A DNA stretch of 64,000 nucleotides, taken from positions 124,001 through 188,000 of the forward strand of contig CACYYM010000005.1 in NCBI GenBank assembly GCA_902778625.1, in the 5' to 3' direction. The position numbers and the translations under genes were made by a program. Positions 56,199 to 64,000 of this stretch are shown here, piece by piece. Position 1 is the first letter of the stretch, and the number at the start of each line of letters is the position of its first letter. The notes under the pieces were generated by a model. The model searched no databases and was not told where the DNA came from. It was given only the letters and a program-made list of their open reading frames with translations. The stretch comes from an uncultured Bacteroidales bacterium (GTDB lineage: Bacteria > Bacteroidota > Bacteroidia > Bacteroidales > Bacteroidaceae).

Positions 56199-58055
56199 AT
56201 GGATAAAAACACAGTTACAGGATTTATTCTCATTGCCCTCGTTATCATCGGCTTCACTTGGTACAGTCAGCCGAGTAAGGAAGAACTTGAAGCGATGTCA
56301 AAGCAAGACAGTATTGCTGCCGTAGAACACGAGAAACAAGCAGAAGCAAAGGAAGCAGAGGCAAAAGTGGTTGCTGCAACTCCGGCAACTCCTGACAGCA
56401 GTTCGCTTTTCTTCTCTCAAATCGGTGGCGAAGAGCAGCGTATAGTCTTACAAAATAATAAGGTAAAGGTAGGCATCAACAGCAAAGGAGCTGTGGTGGA
56501 GGATGCCGAGATTATCGGTTACAAGAGCCGCCGAAGGGATGGAGATGTGCTGATTCTCGGCAAGGAGGACGCTTCGATGAAGCTCACATTACCTCTCAAG
56601 CAGGAGAACATCTGCTTTGCCGACCTTTGCTTCAACGTTACAGAGCAGACCGACTCGAGCGTCATCTTTGTTGCTGAGCAGGAAGGAAAGCAGTTGCAGG
56701 TCAGCTATAAACTTCGTCCGGAATCTTACATGCTTGACATGGACATTGCTTGCGAAGGCATGGAAGGTTTGTCGATGCCTGGCGCAAGTAACTTGCTCAT
56801 CGAATGGAAAGCGCGAATTCCTCAGCAAGAAAAAGGCAGAGACTTCGAGAATCGTTACAGTTCGCTCACCTACAAGAGACAAGGAAAAGGCGTAAAGAAG
56901 CTTAGTGAAATGAAGGACGATAGCAAGGAGCCCGAAGAAGCTCTCGAGTGGGTTGCCTTCAAGAATCAGTTCTTCAGCGCCGTTCTTATCGGAAGTCAGC
57001 CGATGACTCAGGCTTCGCTTGCGACTGAGCAAGTTCAAGACGAGGAAGGTTACCTGAAGCATTACGAGGCTTCGCTGCAAGTGCCGTTCGATGCTACAGG
57101 CAAGGACGCTACGCATCTGCAGATGTATCTCGGTCCCAATGACTTCCACATTCTCAAGGCACACAGCAAGATGACGGCTTACGGCTCGAAAGCCGACCTC
57201 GACGAACTCGTTTACTTGGGCTGGTGGATATTTCGTTTCATCAATCGTTGGTCGATACTTTACATCTTCGATTGGCTCAAAGCGTTCGGTTTGCCAATGG
57301 GCATCGTCCTTTTGCTCTTGACAATCATCATCAAGGTACTCGTCTTCCCAACACAAAAGAAGAGCTATTTGAGTAGCGCCAAGATGCGTGTCCTCAAGCC
57401 GAAGCTTGACGAGCTGAACAAGCAGTACCCAAATCCTGACCAAGCTATGCAGAAGCAACAGGCCATGATGCAGATGTACAGCCAGTACGGCGTCAGTCCT
57501 ATGGGCGGTTGCTTGCCGATGCTCATACAGATGCCTATCTGGATAGCGATGTTCAACTTCATTCCAAATGCCATTGACCTTCGCGGAGAGAGTTTCCTTT
57601 GGGCAGACGACCTCAGCGCTTACGACGATGTAATCCGCTGGGGGAAAAGCATTTGGCTCATCGGCAATCACTTGAGCATCTTCTGCTTATTGTTTAGCTT
57701 GACCAACATTGTCAACACTTGGATATCGATGCGACAGCAGCAGAACCAGTTCTCAGGCGAACAAGCGCAGCAGATGAAGATGATGCAATGGATGATGTAT
57801 CTGATGCCCTTGATGTTCTTCTTCTGGTTCAACAACTACTCGAGCGGTTTGAGCTACTTCTACTTCATTTCGGGCTTGCTCAACATCATCACGATGTGGT
57901 ACCTCAGATGGAAGACCGACGACAAGAAGTTGCTTGCAGGACTTGAAGCTTATCGCGAGCAACACAAGAACGACCCCAAGAAAGCGTCTGGCCTTCAAGC
58001 ACGCCTCGAGGCTCTACAGAAGATGCAACAGGAACAAGCAAGGAAAGGCAGATAA
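56199..58055 (+). CDS. yidC: Membrane protein insertase YidC
   Basis: A 618-residue insertase: N-terminal transmembrane helix (TGFILIALVIIGFTWYS), a Lys/Glu/Ala linker, a periplasmic beta-supersandwich domain (about 80-340), and the conserved 60-kDa inner-membrane-protein core with five helices (about 355-585, including FPTQKKSYLSSAKMRVLKPK and PMGGCLPMLIQMPIWIAMF). The Lys/Arg-rich C terminus is typical. It inserts and folds inner-membrane proteins with or without Sec. A 22-bp array begins 6 bp after the stop. Confidence 0.96.
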   Translation: MDKNTVTGFILIALVIIGFTWYSQPSKEELEAMSKQDSIAAVEHEKQAEAKEAEAKVVAATPATPDSSSLFFSQIGGEEQRIVLQNNKVKVGINSKGAVVEDAEIIGYKSRRRDGDVLILGKEDASMKLTLPLKQENICFADLCFNVTEQTDSSVIFVAEQEGKQLQVSYKLRPESYMLDMDIACEGMEGLSMPGASNLLIEWKARIPQQEKGRDFENRYSSLTYKRQGKGVKKLSEMKDDSKEPEEALEWVAFKNQFFSAVLIGSQPMTQASLATEQVQDEEGYLKHYEASLQVPFDATGKDATHLQMYLGPNDFHILKAHSKMTAYGSKADLDELVYLGWWIFRFINRWSILYIFDWLKAFGLPMGIVLLLLTIIIKVLVFPTQKKSYLSSAKMRVLKPKLDELNKQYPNPDQAMQKQQAMMQMYSQYGVSPMGGCLPMLIQMPIWIAMFNFIPNAIDLRGESFLWADDLSAYDDVIRWGKSIWLIGNHLSIFCLLFSLTNIVNTWISMRQQQNQFSGEQAQQMKMMQWMMYLMPLMFFFWFNNYSSGLSYFYFISGLLNIITMWYLRWKTDDKKLLAGLEAYREQHKNDPKKASGLQARLEALQKMQQEQARKGR

Positions 58056-58141
58056 AAATCTCCGCACGCGGCGATGGCAATCTCCGCACGCGGCGATGGC
58101 AATCCCCGCACGCGGCGTTTCAATCCCCGCACGCGGCGTTT
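58056..58141. repeat. 22-bp dyad array, 4 GC-rich units
   Basis: CCGCACGCGG cores at 58062, 58084, 58106 and 58127 (steps 22, 22, 21), all in the AC orientation. It lies between yidC and the S9 peptidase gene in the same direction, so it could attenuate transcription between them; no promoter is visible after it. Confidence 0.92.
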
Positions 58142-58178
58142 AGCATCCGATAACAGTCAAGAATCAATTGAAAGCAAT

Positions 58179-60369
58179 ATGAATTATAAGTTATGTATGG
58201 CGGCAGTCTTACTTTGCGCGGCTTGCAGCACACAGAAGGATAGTGAGAAAGTGAACATCGAGAAACAAACCGTACAGCTCGAAGGCGACCTGATGACGCC
58301 CGAAGCGCTTTGGGCAATGAGCCGCATTGGCGGCTATCAGGCATCGCCCGACGGCAAGCACATCGCCTTCCAGATGGGTTACTACAGCGTGAAGGAGAAC
58401 AAGAGCCATCATGTCCTTTGGATGATGAACGCCGACGGCAGCGAGCAGAAACAGCTGACAAGTGATGCCGAGAACGAGACCGACGTGCAGTGGCTCGACA
58501 ACAAGACCATCGCTTTCCTCCGTGGTGGCGAGGTTTGGAAAATGGGCTTGAACGGCAAGAGCCGCAAGCAAATGAGCAAGACCGACGGCAAGGTCGAAGG
58601 CTTCCTCTTCGCTCCCGACGGCAAGAAAGTCATTCTCCTGAAGAGCATCGATTTCAATGAAATCATTCAGAAGAACCCCGAAGACCTGCCCAAAGCGACG
58701 GGCCGCGTCGTGAACGACTTGATGTATCGCCATTGGGACCACTACGTGGAGAGCATCCAGCATCCTTTTGTACTCGATCTCAAAACGGGTGAGGAGTTCG
58801 ACATCCTCGAGGGAGAACCCTTCGAATGCCCCATGGAGCCCTTCGGCGGCATTGAGCAATTGGCTTGGAGCCCTGATTCAAAGTTTATTGCCTTTACTTG
58901 TCGCTGTAAGACCGGCTTGGAATATAGTATCTCGACCGATAGCGACATCTTCCTTTATGACGTTGAAGCTCGCGACCTTAACAATATTGAGCACACAAAG
59001 AACCTGTGTAAGCAGTTCAGAGAGTTTGGTATACTTGGCTGCAATGAGATGGCTTATCATGGCGATGGAAAGCAGTTGAATCCCACCAAGACACTGAAAG
59101 ATCAGGAAATCAACGTTAAGCATAAGGGTGAGAACGTGGGCTACGACCTCAATCCGAAGTTCTCGCCCGACGGACGCTACGTGGCTTGGCTCTCGATGGA
59201 GCGCGACGGCTAGCCTTTGCATCTACGACTTGAAGGAGAACACCAAGACCTACGTCACCGAGTCGTTCGACTCCAGCGTGGACGACTTCTGCTGGGCGCC
59301 CGACTCCTATACATTATATTATATAGGGGTTTGGCACGCCACGGAAAATCTCTACAAGACTAACCTCAAGGGCGAAGTCAAACAACTTTCCAACGACTGG
59401 GCCGACTTTGGTTCTTTGCAGATGCTCGACGAGAAGACGCTCGTTGCAGAACGTCACAGCATCACGGCTCCTGCTGACCTCTATGCCGTGACGCCAGGCG
59501 ACAGCATCGCTAACACGCAGATAAAGCAGCTGACCGAAGTGAACAAGGACATCCTCGACCAGCTCGCAAAGCCCAGCATCGAGCAGCGCTGGGTAAAGAC
59601 CACCGACGGAAAGGAGATGCTGACCTGGGTTATCCTGCCTCCTCACTTTGATGCTTCGAAGAAGTATCCCACGCTGCTCTTCTGCGAGGGCGGCCCGCAG
59701 AGCGCCGTCTCGCAGTTCTGGAGCTACCGTTGGAACTTTATGATCATGGCATCGCAGGGCTACGTGGTGATAGCTCCGAACCGTCGCGGCGTGCCGGGCT
59801 TCGGGCAAGAATGGCTCGAGGAAATAAGCGGCGACTGGACCGGACAGTGCATGAAGGACTATCTTTCCGCGATAGATGATGCCACGGAGAACTTGCCGTA
59901 CGTTGATAAAGACCGTCTCGGCGCCGTCGGTGCCTCGTTTGGCGGCTTCTCGGTTTACTATCTGGCAGGGCATCACGAAGGTCGCTTCAAGTGCTTCATC
60001 GCGCATGACGGCGCCTTCAATCTCGAGGCAATGTACACCGAGACAGAGGAGAACTGGTTCTCCAACTGGGAGTATGACGATGCATACTGGAACAAAGACC
60101 AGACGGCACGCGCCCGAAAGACCTACGAGAACAGTCCTCATCTGTTCGTCGACAAGTGGGACACGCCCATCCTTTGCATACATGGCGAGAAGGATTACCG
60201 CATTAACGCGACTCAAGGCATGAGTGCCTTCAACGCTGCTCGCATGCGAGGCATCGAGGCGCAGCTGCTCATCTTCCCCGACGAGAACCATTGGGTGCTC
60301 AAACCACAAAACGGTATCTTGTGGCAGAGGACTTATTTTGCTTGGCTCGACAAGTGGCTGAAGAAGTAA
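58179..60369 (+). pseudogene. S9 prolyl-oligopeptidase family protein, frame broken at 59211
   Basis: A dipeptidyl-peptidase-like serine peptidase in two frames. Part 1 (58179-59213, 344 residues) has a lipoprotein-type leader (LLCAACSTQK) and most of the beta-propeller, ending WLSMERDG-stop. Part 2 (from 59212 in the next frame, 385 residues) resumes SLCIYDLKEN and holds the complete catalytic domain: Ser in GASFGGFS (codon 59935), Asp in HGEKDYRIN and His in DENHW. Family members have a few more residues between MERDG and the next strand, so a short deletion rather than a single-base slip is likely. Both halves are otherwise intact, so the lesion is recent or is a sequencing/assembly error. 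The ATG at 58179 is preferred; an in-frame ATG at 58074 lies in the repeat array. Confidence 0.85.
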
Positions 60370-60412
60370 TTCGACCTGAGAAAATAACGAAATAACACAA
60401 TAACATCATATT

Positions 60413-61972
60413 ATGACACAAGCAATTCAAAAGACTTTACGCGACAGTGCTGGAATGCGCTGGACGGCGTTGCTGCTCTTGGCGCTTGCCATGTTCTGCA
60501 GCTACATCTTCATGGACATCCTTTCTCCCATTAAGGACCTGATGCAAGAAACAAGGGGATGGGACAGTACGGCCTTCGGAACGATGCAAGGCTCCGAGGT
60601 GTTCCTCAATGTTTTTGCTTTCTTCCTCATCTTCGCAGGCATCATTCTCGACAAGATGGGCGTGCGTTTCACGATGGTTCTTTCTGCCGTTGTGATGCTC
60701 GTTGGTGCCTGCATCAAGTGGTACGCCGTGGATGAATCTTTCATGGGAAGTGGCTTGGAGGCATGGTTCACCAATCATTTGAACTACATTCCTGTGTTCG
60801 AGGAACTCGGTGTTTCTCCTTTCTATGAAGGCATGCCAGCCTCTGCGAAGTTTGCTGCCTGCGGTTTCATGATATTTGGCTGTGGCGTGGAGATGGCCGG
60901 CATTACCGTAAGTCGCGGTATCGTCAAGTGGTTTAAGGGCAGAGAAATGGCTTTGGCAATGGGTTCGGAGATGGCTTTGGCCCGTCTTGGCGTGGCAACC
61001 TGCATGATCTTCTCGCCCTTCTTCGCCCGCTTGGGCGGTCAAGTCAGCGTTTCTCGCTCGGTTGCTTTTGGCGTGGTGCTGATGTGCATTGCCCTCATTA
61101 TGAGCATTGTTTACTTCTTTATGGATAGGAAACTCGACGCGCAGACTGGTGAAGCCGAGGAGAAGGACGACCCCTTCAAGATCAGCGACTTGGGACAAAT
61201 CCTCACTTCGAGTGGTTTCTGGCTTGTTGCCCTGCTTTGCGTGCTTTACTACAGCGCAATCTTCCCCTTCCAGAAGTACGCCGTGAACATGCTGCAATGC
61301 AACCTCACACTTGTAGCGCCCGATGCTAATTCCTTCTGGGCAAAGCCCGATGTCACCATCGTTCAGTACCTCATCATGCTCTTTGTTGCGGCAACTGGTT
61401 TTGCAAGCAACTTCCAGAAGAAAGCCGGAGCGAAGTACGGCTTGCTTTGCGTCAGCATCCTCGCCCTCGTTACCTATTGCTACATGGGTTACATGAGGCA
61501 GTCTGCCGAGAGTATCTTCGCGGTCTTCCCACTTCTGGCCGTGCTCATCACACCTATCTTGGGCAGTTATGTTGACCACAAAGGCAAGGCAGCCACGATG
61601 CTGATACTCGGCTCGTTGCTCCTCATCTTCTGCCATCTTACCTTTGCCTTCGTGTTGCCTTTGTTCAAGGGCTCAGCCATCGGAGGCATCGCGATAGCCT
61701 ACATCACCATTCTTGTGCTGGGTTCAAGCTTCTCGCTCGTGCCCGCAAGCCTTTGGCCAAGTGTGCCTAAACTGGTGGATGCCAAGGTTATAGGCTCTGC
61801 TTATGCGCTCATCTTCTGGATTCAGAACATAGGTCTTTGGCTCTTCCCACTGCTTATCGGCAAGGTTTTGGACAAGACAAATCCTGGCGTTACCGACCCG
61901 ACTCAGGGTTTCGTCCTGAAGGTCGTTGACAAGAAGAAAGGTCTGGGCCTCGAGGAGCCGAACATCAAGTAA
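60413..61972 (+). CDS. MFS transporter
   Basis: A 519-residue major-facilitator protein with 12 predicted transmembrane helices and a larger soluble loop after helix 3 (about 108-140). N-terminal segment IFMDILSPIKDLMQETRGWDSTAFGTMQG resembles the Bacteroidetes nitrate/hexose-phosphate-like MFS group that commonly follows yidC-S9 peptidase. Given the S9 peptidase upstream (43 bp), a peptide or amino acid substrate is possible but not shown by sequence. Confidence 0.88.
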   Translation: MTQAIQKTLRDSAGMRWTALLLLALAMFCSYIFMDILSPIKDLMQETRGWDSTAFGTMQGSEVFLNVFAFFLIFAGIILDKMGVRFTMVLSAVVMLVGACIKWYAVDESFMGSGLEAWFTNHLNYIPVFEELGVSPFYEGMPASAKFAACGFMIFGCGVEMAGITVSRGIVKWFKGREMALAMGSEMALARLGVATCMIFSPFFARLGGQVSVSRSVAFGVVLMCIALIMSIVYFFMDRKLDAQTGEAEEKDDPFKISDLGQILTSSGFWLVALLCVLYYSAIFPFQKYAVNMLQCNLTLVAPDANSFWAKPDVTIVQYLIMLFVAATGFASNFQKKAGAKYGLLCVSILALVTYCYMGYMRQSAESIFAVFPLLAVLITPILGSYVDHKGKAATMLILGSLLLIFCHLTFAFVLPLFKGSAIGGIAIAYITILVLGSSFSLVPASLWPSVPKLVDAKVIGSAYALIFWIQNIGLWLFPLLIGKVLDKTNPGVTDPTQGFVLKVVDKKKGLGLEEPNIK

Positions 61973-62031
61973 GGAAGACTCATTTCCTAAGCCTCTGATT
62001 TTCAGGCGGCGAGCCTCGCTGGAAAAGATGG

Positions 62032-62123
62032 CACGTTAAGATGCCAAACTTAACGTGCCATCTTTGCAAACTTAACGTGTTAAATTGACCAACTTAACGT
62101 GCCGAGTTGAGAGACTCGGCACG
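62032..62123. repeat. 22-bp dyad array, 5 units of TTAACGTG type
   Basis: CACG at 62032, CGTG at 62054, 62076 and 62098, CACG at 62120: exactly 22 bp apart. Spacers contain CCAAACTTAA or CAAACTTAA, with TTAAC-GT-GTTAA a clean dyad. A weak first unit may lie at 62010. It starts about 60 bp after the MFS stop. The rest of the 294-base gap up to 62267 holds the terminator and promoter listed here. Confidence 0.9.
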
Positions 62124-62132
62124 CTTTGTTTT
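62098..62132 (+). terminator. Intrinsic terminator built from the last array unit
   Basis: CGTGCCGAGT (62098-62107), loop TGAGAG, ACTCGGCACG (62114-62123), then CTTTGTTTTTTATT. The two stem ends coincide with two array cores 22 bp apart. Confidence 0.9.
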
Positions 62133-62196
62133 TTATTGTCCCGCGTCAAGTCAAATGAAAAGGCACGCGTTTTTGTTTTTTTTCCTAAATAAAAAG

Positions 62197-62226
62197 TTGG
62201 ATGTTATCATTTTCTTTGTATCTTTG
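62197..62226 (+). promoter_or_regulatory. Bacteroidetes-type promoter for the terminal surface-protein gene
   Basis: TTG at 62197-62199, a 19-bp spacer and TATCTTTG at 62219-62226. Confidence 0.8.
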
Positions 62227-62266
62227 TCGCGAAATTATGTATGAATTTAACCAAATCTAAAAGCAT

Positions 62267-64000
62267 ATGAAGACAAAGATTTTTACCCTTTTAATGACGC
62301 TCTTCGCATTCGCATGGAGTGCAAAGGCCGATGAAATACAGGGCTTCACGATAACGATGAGCCGTAATGGCGGTGAGTTCGAAAACGTGTCATTCTCTGC
62401 CGAAGGCGAGTCGGACATAGATTTCTCCGAGGACCCAACCACATCTTTGATAATCAAGAAAATTGAGGCTCATGCCGATGGAACAGTAAGCAACGTGGTC
62501 TTTAGTGCCACGATGTACAAGACGGCGAATGGCTTGAGGCCTGATGACGGCTGGCGTTCCTTCGACTTGGTGGACAGGCACGGAGGCAAGTGGGTGCTCG
62601 ACCTTGGCGACGGTGTCGACCTCATCGACGAAGAGATGGGCGGTTCGCCCAGGACTTTCCAGTTTTATCTCAAGGGGCAAGACGGCTCGGGCAATGATAT
62701 CTATTGCAACAATGGCGGACAGGACTACAAGATTCTCTTTTCGAAAAGCGGGACTTCGCTGCCAATAAAGAACCTGATATTGACCGTTAGGCTCAACGGA
62801 GGCGAGGCTTTTACGCAGGAAATCCCTGCCGAAGGCTTCCCCGTGGTTGATTTGACTGACGAACAAACCACTTCCCTGATTATCGAAAAGATAGAAGTTC
62901 AGGCCATCGAATCTGTTTCCGATGTCTCTTTCTTAGGGACGATGTACTCGACAAATAGTGGCTCTTCTGGTGATGAATGGCGCGAATACAATATGGAATA
63001 CAAGAGTAATGGCCGATGGATGCTCTATTTCGGAGAAGGCGTGGAACTCGTCGAAGAGGATTGGATTGGGCAGAACAAGACGAAGACCTTCGAGTTCTAT
63101 GCCCAGGCATATGACGGCTCGGGCAGTCAGTTCCTCTACAACAATGGCGGAGCGAACTACAAAGTGACCTTCTCCACAGGCGAAGGCGGTGATTGGAAGA
63201 TTAAGTTCCTCGAAGAATCTACTGCAGACTTGCTTCTGAACGTTGGTGGCGAGGGACGGAGCTACTCTTTCAACGGTGATGGAAGTCGCACACCTGAGGA
63301 TCAACTGGGACAAATCAGCTCGCTCGCTATCGATCAGTTCGCTCTTTGGTTCCGCTATAACGAGGGCGTGAGCACAAACGACGTGAGTCTTCAGTACAGA
63401 GTCTATGAAGAGGGACAAGAGCCGGAAGGAGGCTGGAGCCGAATAGATGCTCCGCAGTTCTACGACCAGGGCAGCAACACGATGTTTTTCTATACCGACA
63501 TGATGGGACTTGACGTGACAAGCGGACTGGAACCAAACAGAGTCTATATTCTTGAGGTGAATTATCAGGTTGTAGTCGGCGAGGAATACTTCTTCTTGGG
63601 TAAGAATAAAGAAAGCAGCAAGTTCAGGTTCACCCTCACGGAAAACGTGGTTCAGGATGAGATATACAGCGTGATATTGACGCTCAAACACAATGGCGGC
63701 GAGCCTTTCGAAATGTATTTCGACCACGAGAATGCAGTTCCGTTGAACCTGGAAGGACAGACAACCTCCCTGAAGATAATGAAGGCTGAGGTCTGGACCT
63801 CAGAAGGTGTGCAAAGCGTGAACGTAGTCGGCACGATGTACAACACGGAGAATGGCGGTCCGACTGGTGGCGATGAATGGCGTTCAATGCCTTTAACTCA
63901 ATCGGACAACGGGTATTGGCTGCTCGATTTCGATAAAGAAGGATACGAGATTGTAGAGGATGAATGGATCAATAACGACAAGTCAAAGACCTTCCAGTTC
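62267..64000 (+). CDS. Repeat-containing secreted protein, 5' part
   Basis: The reading frame opens with a signal peptide (MKTKIFTLLMTLFAFAWSAKA) and runs off the window after 578 codons. It holds at least three homologous modules of about 140 residues: about 22-165, 167-305 and 464 to the end. Each has ...LTxxxNGGExF, TTSLxIxKxE, GTMYxT...GDEWR and KTFxFY..DGSG..YNNGG segments. An unrelated beta-rich stretch (about 310-460) lies between modules 2 and 3. I do not recognise the domain; the layout suggests a surface adhesin or structural protein of the Prevotella type. The C-terminal sorting tail, if any, is outside the window. Confidence 0.8.
   Translation, partial: MKTKIFTLLMTLFAFAWSAKADEIQGFTITMSRNGGEFENVSFSAEGESDIDFSEDPTTSLIIKKIEAHADGTVSNVVFSATMYKTANGLRPDDGWRSFDLVDRHGGKWVLDLGDGVDLIDEEMGGSPRTFQFYLKGQDGSGNDIYCNNGGQDYKILFSKSGTSLPIKNLILTVRLNGGEAFTQEIPAEGFPVVDLTDEQTTSLIIEKIEVQAIESVSDVSFLGTMYSTNSGSSGDEWREYNMEYKSNGRWMLYFGEGVELVEEDWIGQNKTKTFEFYAQAYDGSGSQFLYNNGGANYKVTFSTGEGGDWKIKFLEESTADLLLNVGGEGRSYSFNGDGSRTPEDQLGQISSLAIDQFALWFRYNEGVSTNDVSLQYRVYEEGQEPEGGWSRIDAPQFYDQGSNTMFFYTDMMGLDVTSGLEPNRVYILEVNYQVVVGEEYFFLGKNKESSKFRFTLTENVVQDEIYSVILTLKHNGGEPFEMYFDHENAVPLNLEGQTTSLKIMKAEVWTSEGVQSVNVVGTMYNTENGGPTGGDEWRSMPLTQSDNGYWLLDFDKEGYEIVEDEWINNDKSKTFQF

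Noticed and set aside
58062-58141. N-terminal coding extension of the S9 peptidase (ATG at 58074)
   Set aside because: The extension would be translated repeat array. The next ATG (58179) begins a proper lipoprotein leader.

Overview
The window is a chromosomal stretch of a Bacteroidales bacterium, most likely Prevotellaceae or a close relative. The reasons are the promoters (TTG/TTTG, 19-21 bp, TAnnTTTG in front of many genes), the weak Shine-Dalgarno signals, and the protein set: PCMD, DUF3078, Porin_10 and DUF1080 families, a V-type ATPase, a BtuB/BtuG vitamin B12 locus, LptD, and surface proteins ending in an IYNVAGQR-type C-terminal tail. Nothing points to a phage, plasmid, transposase or CRISPR array, and I saw no tRNA or rRNA gene.

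Layout. 1-6.7 kb: 3' part of a class A penicillin-binding protein, then a leftward pair for 3-keto-glycoside chemistry (Gfo/Idh/MocA oxidoreductase and a HEAT-DUF1080 protein), then an rRNA methyltransferase. 7.0-11.7 kb: GDP-fucose synthesis (manC-gmd-fcl), a GH10 xylanase and a small lipoprotein. 11.8-19.8 kb: a cobalamin-riboswitch locus (btuB, a BtuG-like propeller, a 1314-residue surface protein with two nearly identical DUF4465 domains, and a 49-residue peptide). 19.8-23.8 kb: a probable lipid or glycan head-group cluster (LicC-like nucleotidyltransferase, PLP enzyme, CDP-alcohol phosphatidyltransferase, flippase-like protein). 23.9-27.0 kb: an ECF sigma factor with a membrane-anchored partner that carries TonB-plug-like modules. 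27.2-34.3 kb: a leftward operon with a GH2 beta-galactosidase, a small membrane protein, a porin and an oxidoreductase. 34.6-38.7 kb: lytic transglycosylase, uridine kinase, GH29 fucosidase, sugar nucleotidyltransferase. 38.7-41.9 kb: V-ATPase D-I-K without its A/B/E partners. 42.5-46.7 kb: Wzx-type flippase, acyltransferase, glycosyltransferase, cyclophilin. 46.8-62 kb: PCMD lipoprotein and OMP, DUF1846, HD hydrolase, lptD, engB, DUF3078, yidC, a frame-disrupted S9 peptidase, an MFS transporter. 62.3 kb to the end: a repeat-containing surface protein that runs off the window.

The most unusual structure is intergenic. Ten arrays are built on an exact 22-bp period (4 to about 9 units each). 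Every unit has two dyad axes 11 bp apart: one at a conserved C(G/A)TG or CACG core, the other at a TTGCAA-, TTTGCAAA- or AATT-like centre. The arms differ widely (GC-rich CCGC-GT-GCGG, mixed CTCGAC-GT-GTCGAG, AT-rich ATACATGTAT) but stay self-complementary. The different flavours occur side by side in the same 22-bp phase. Nine of the ten arrays lie just 3' of at least one gene, and at least two end in an intrinsic terminator made from an array unit. I know of no described element with this layout.
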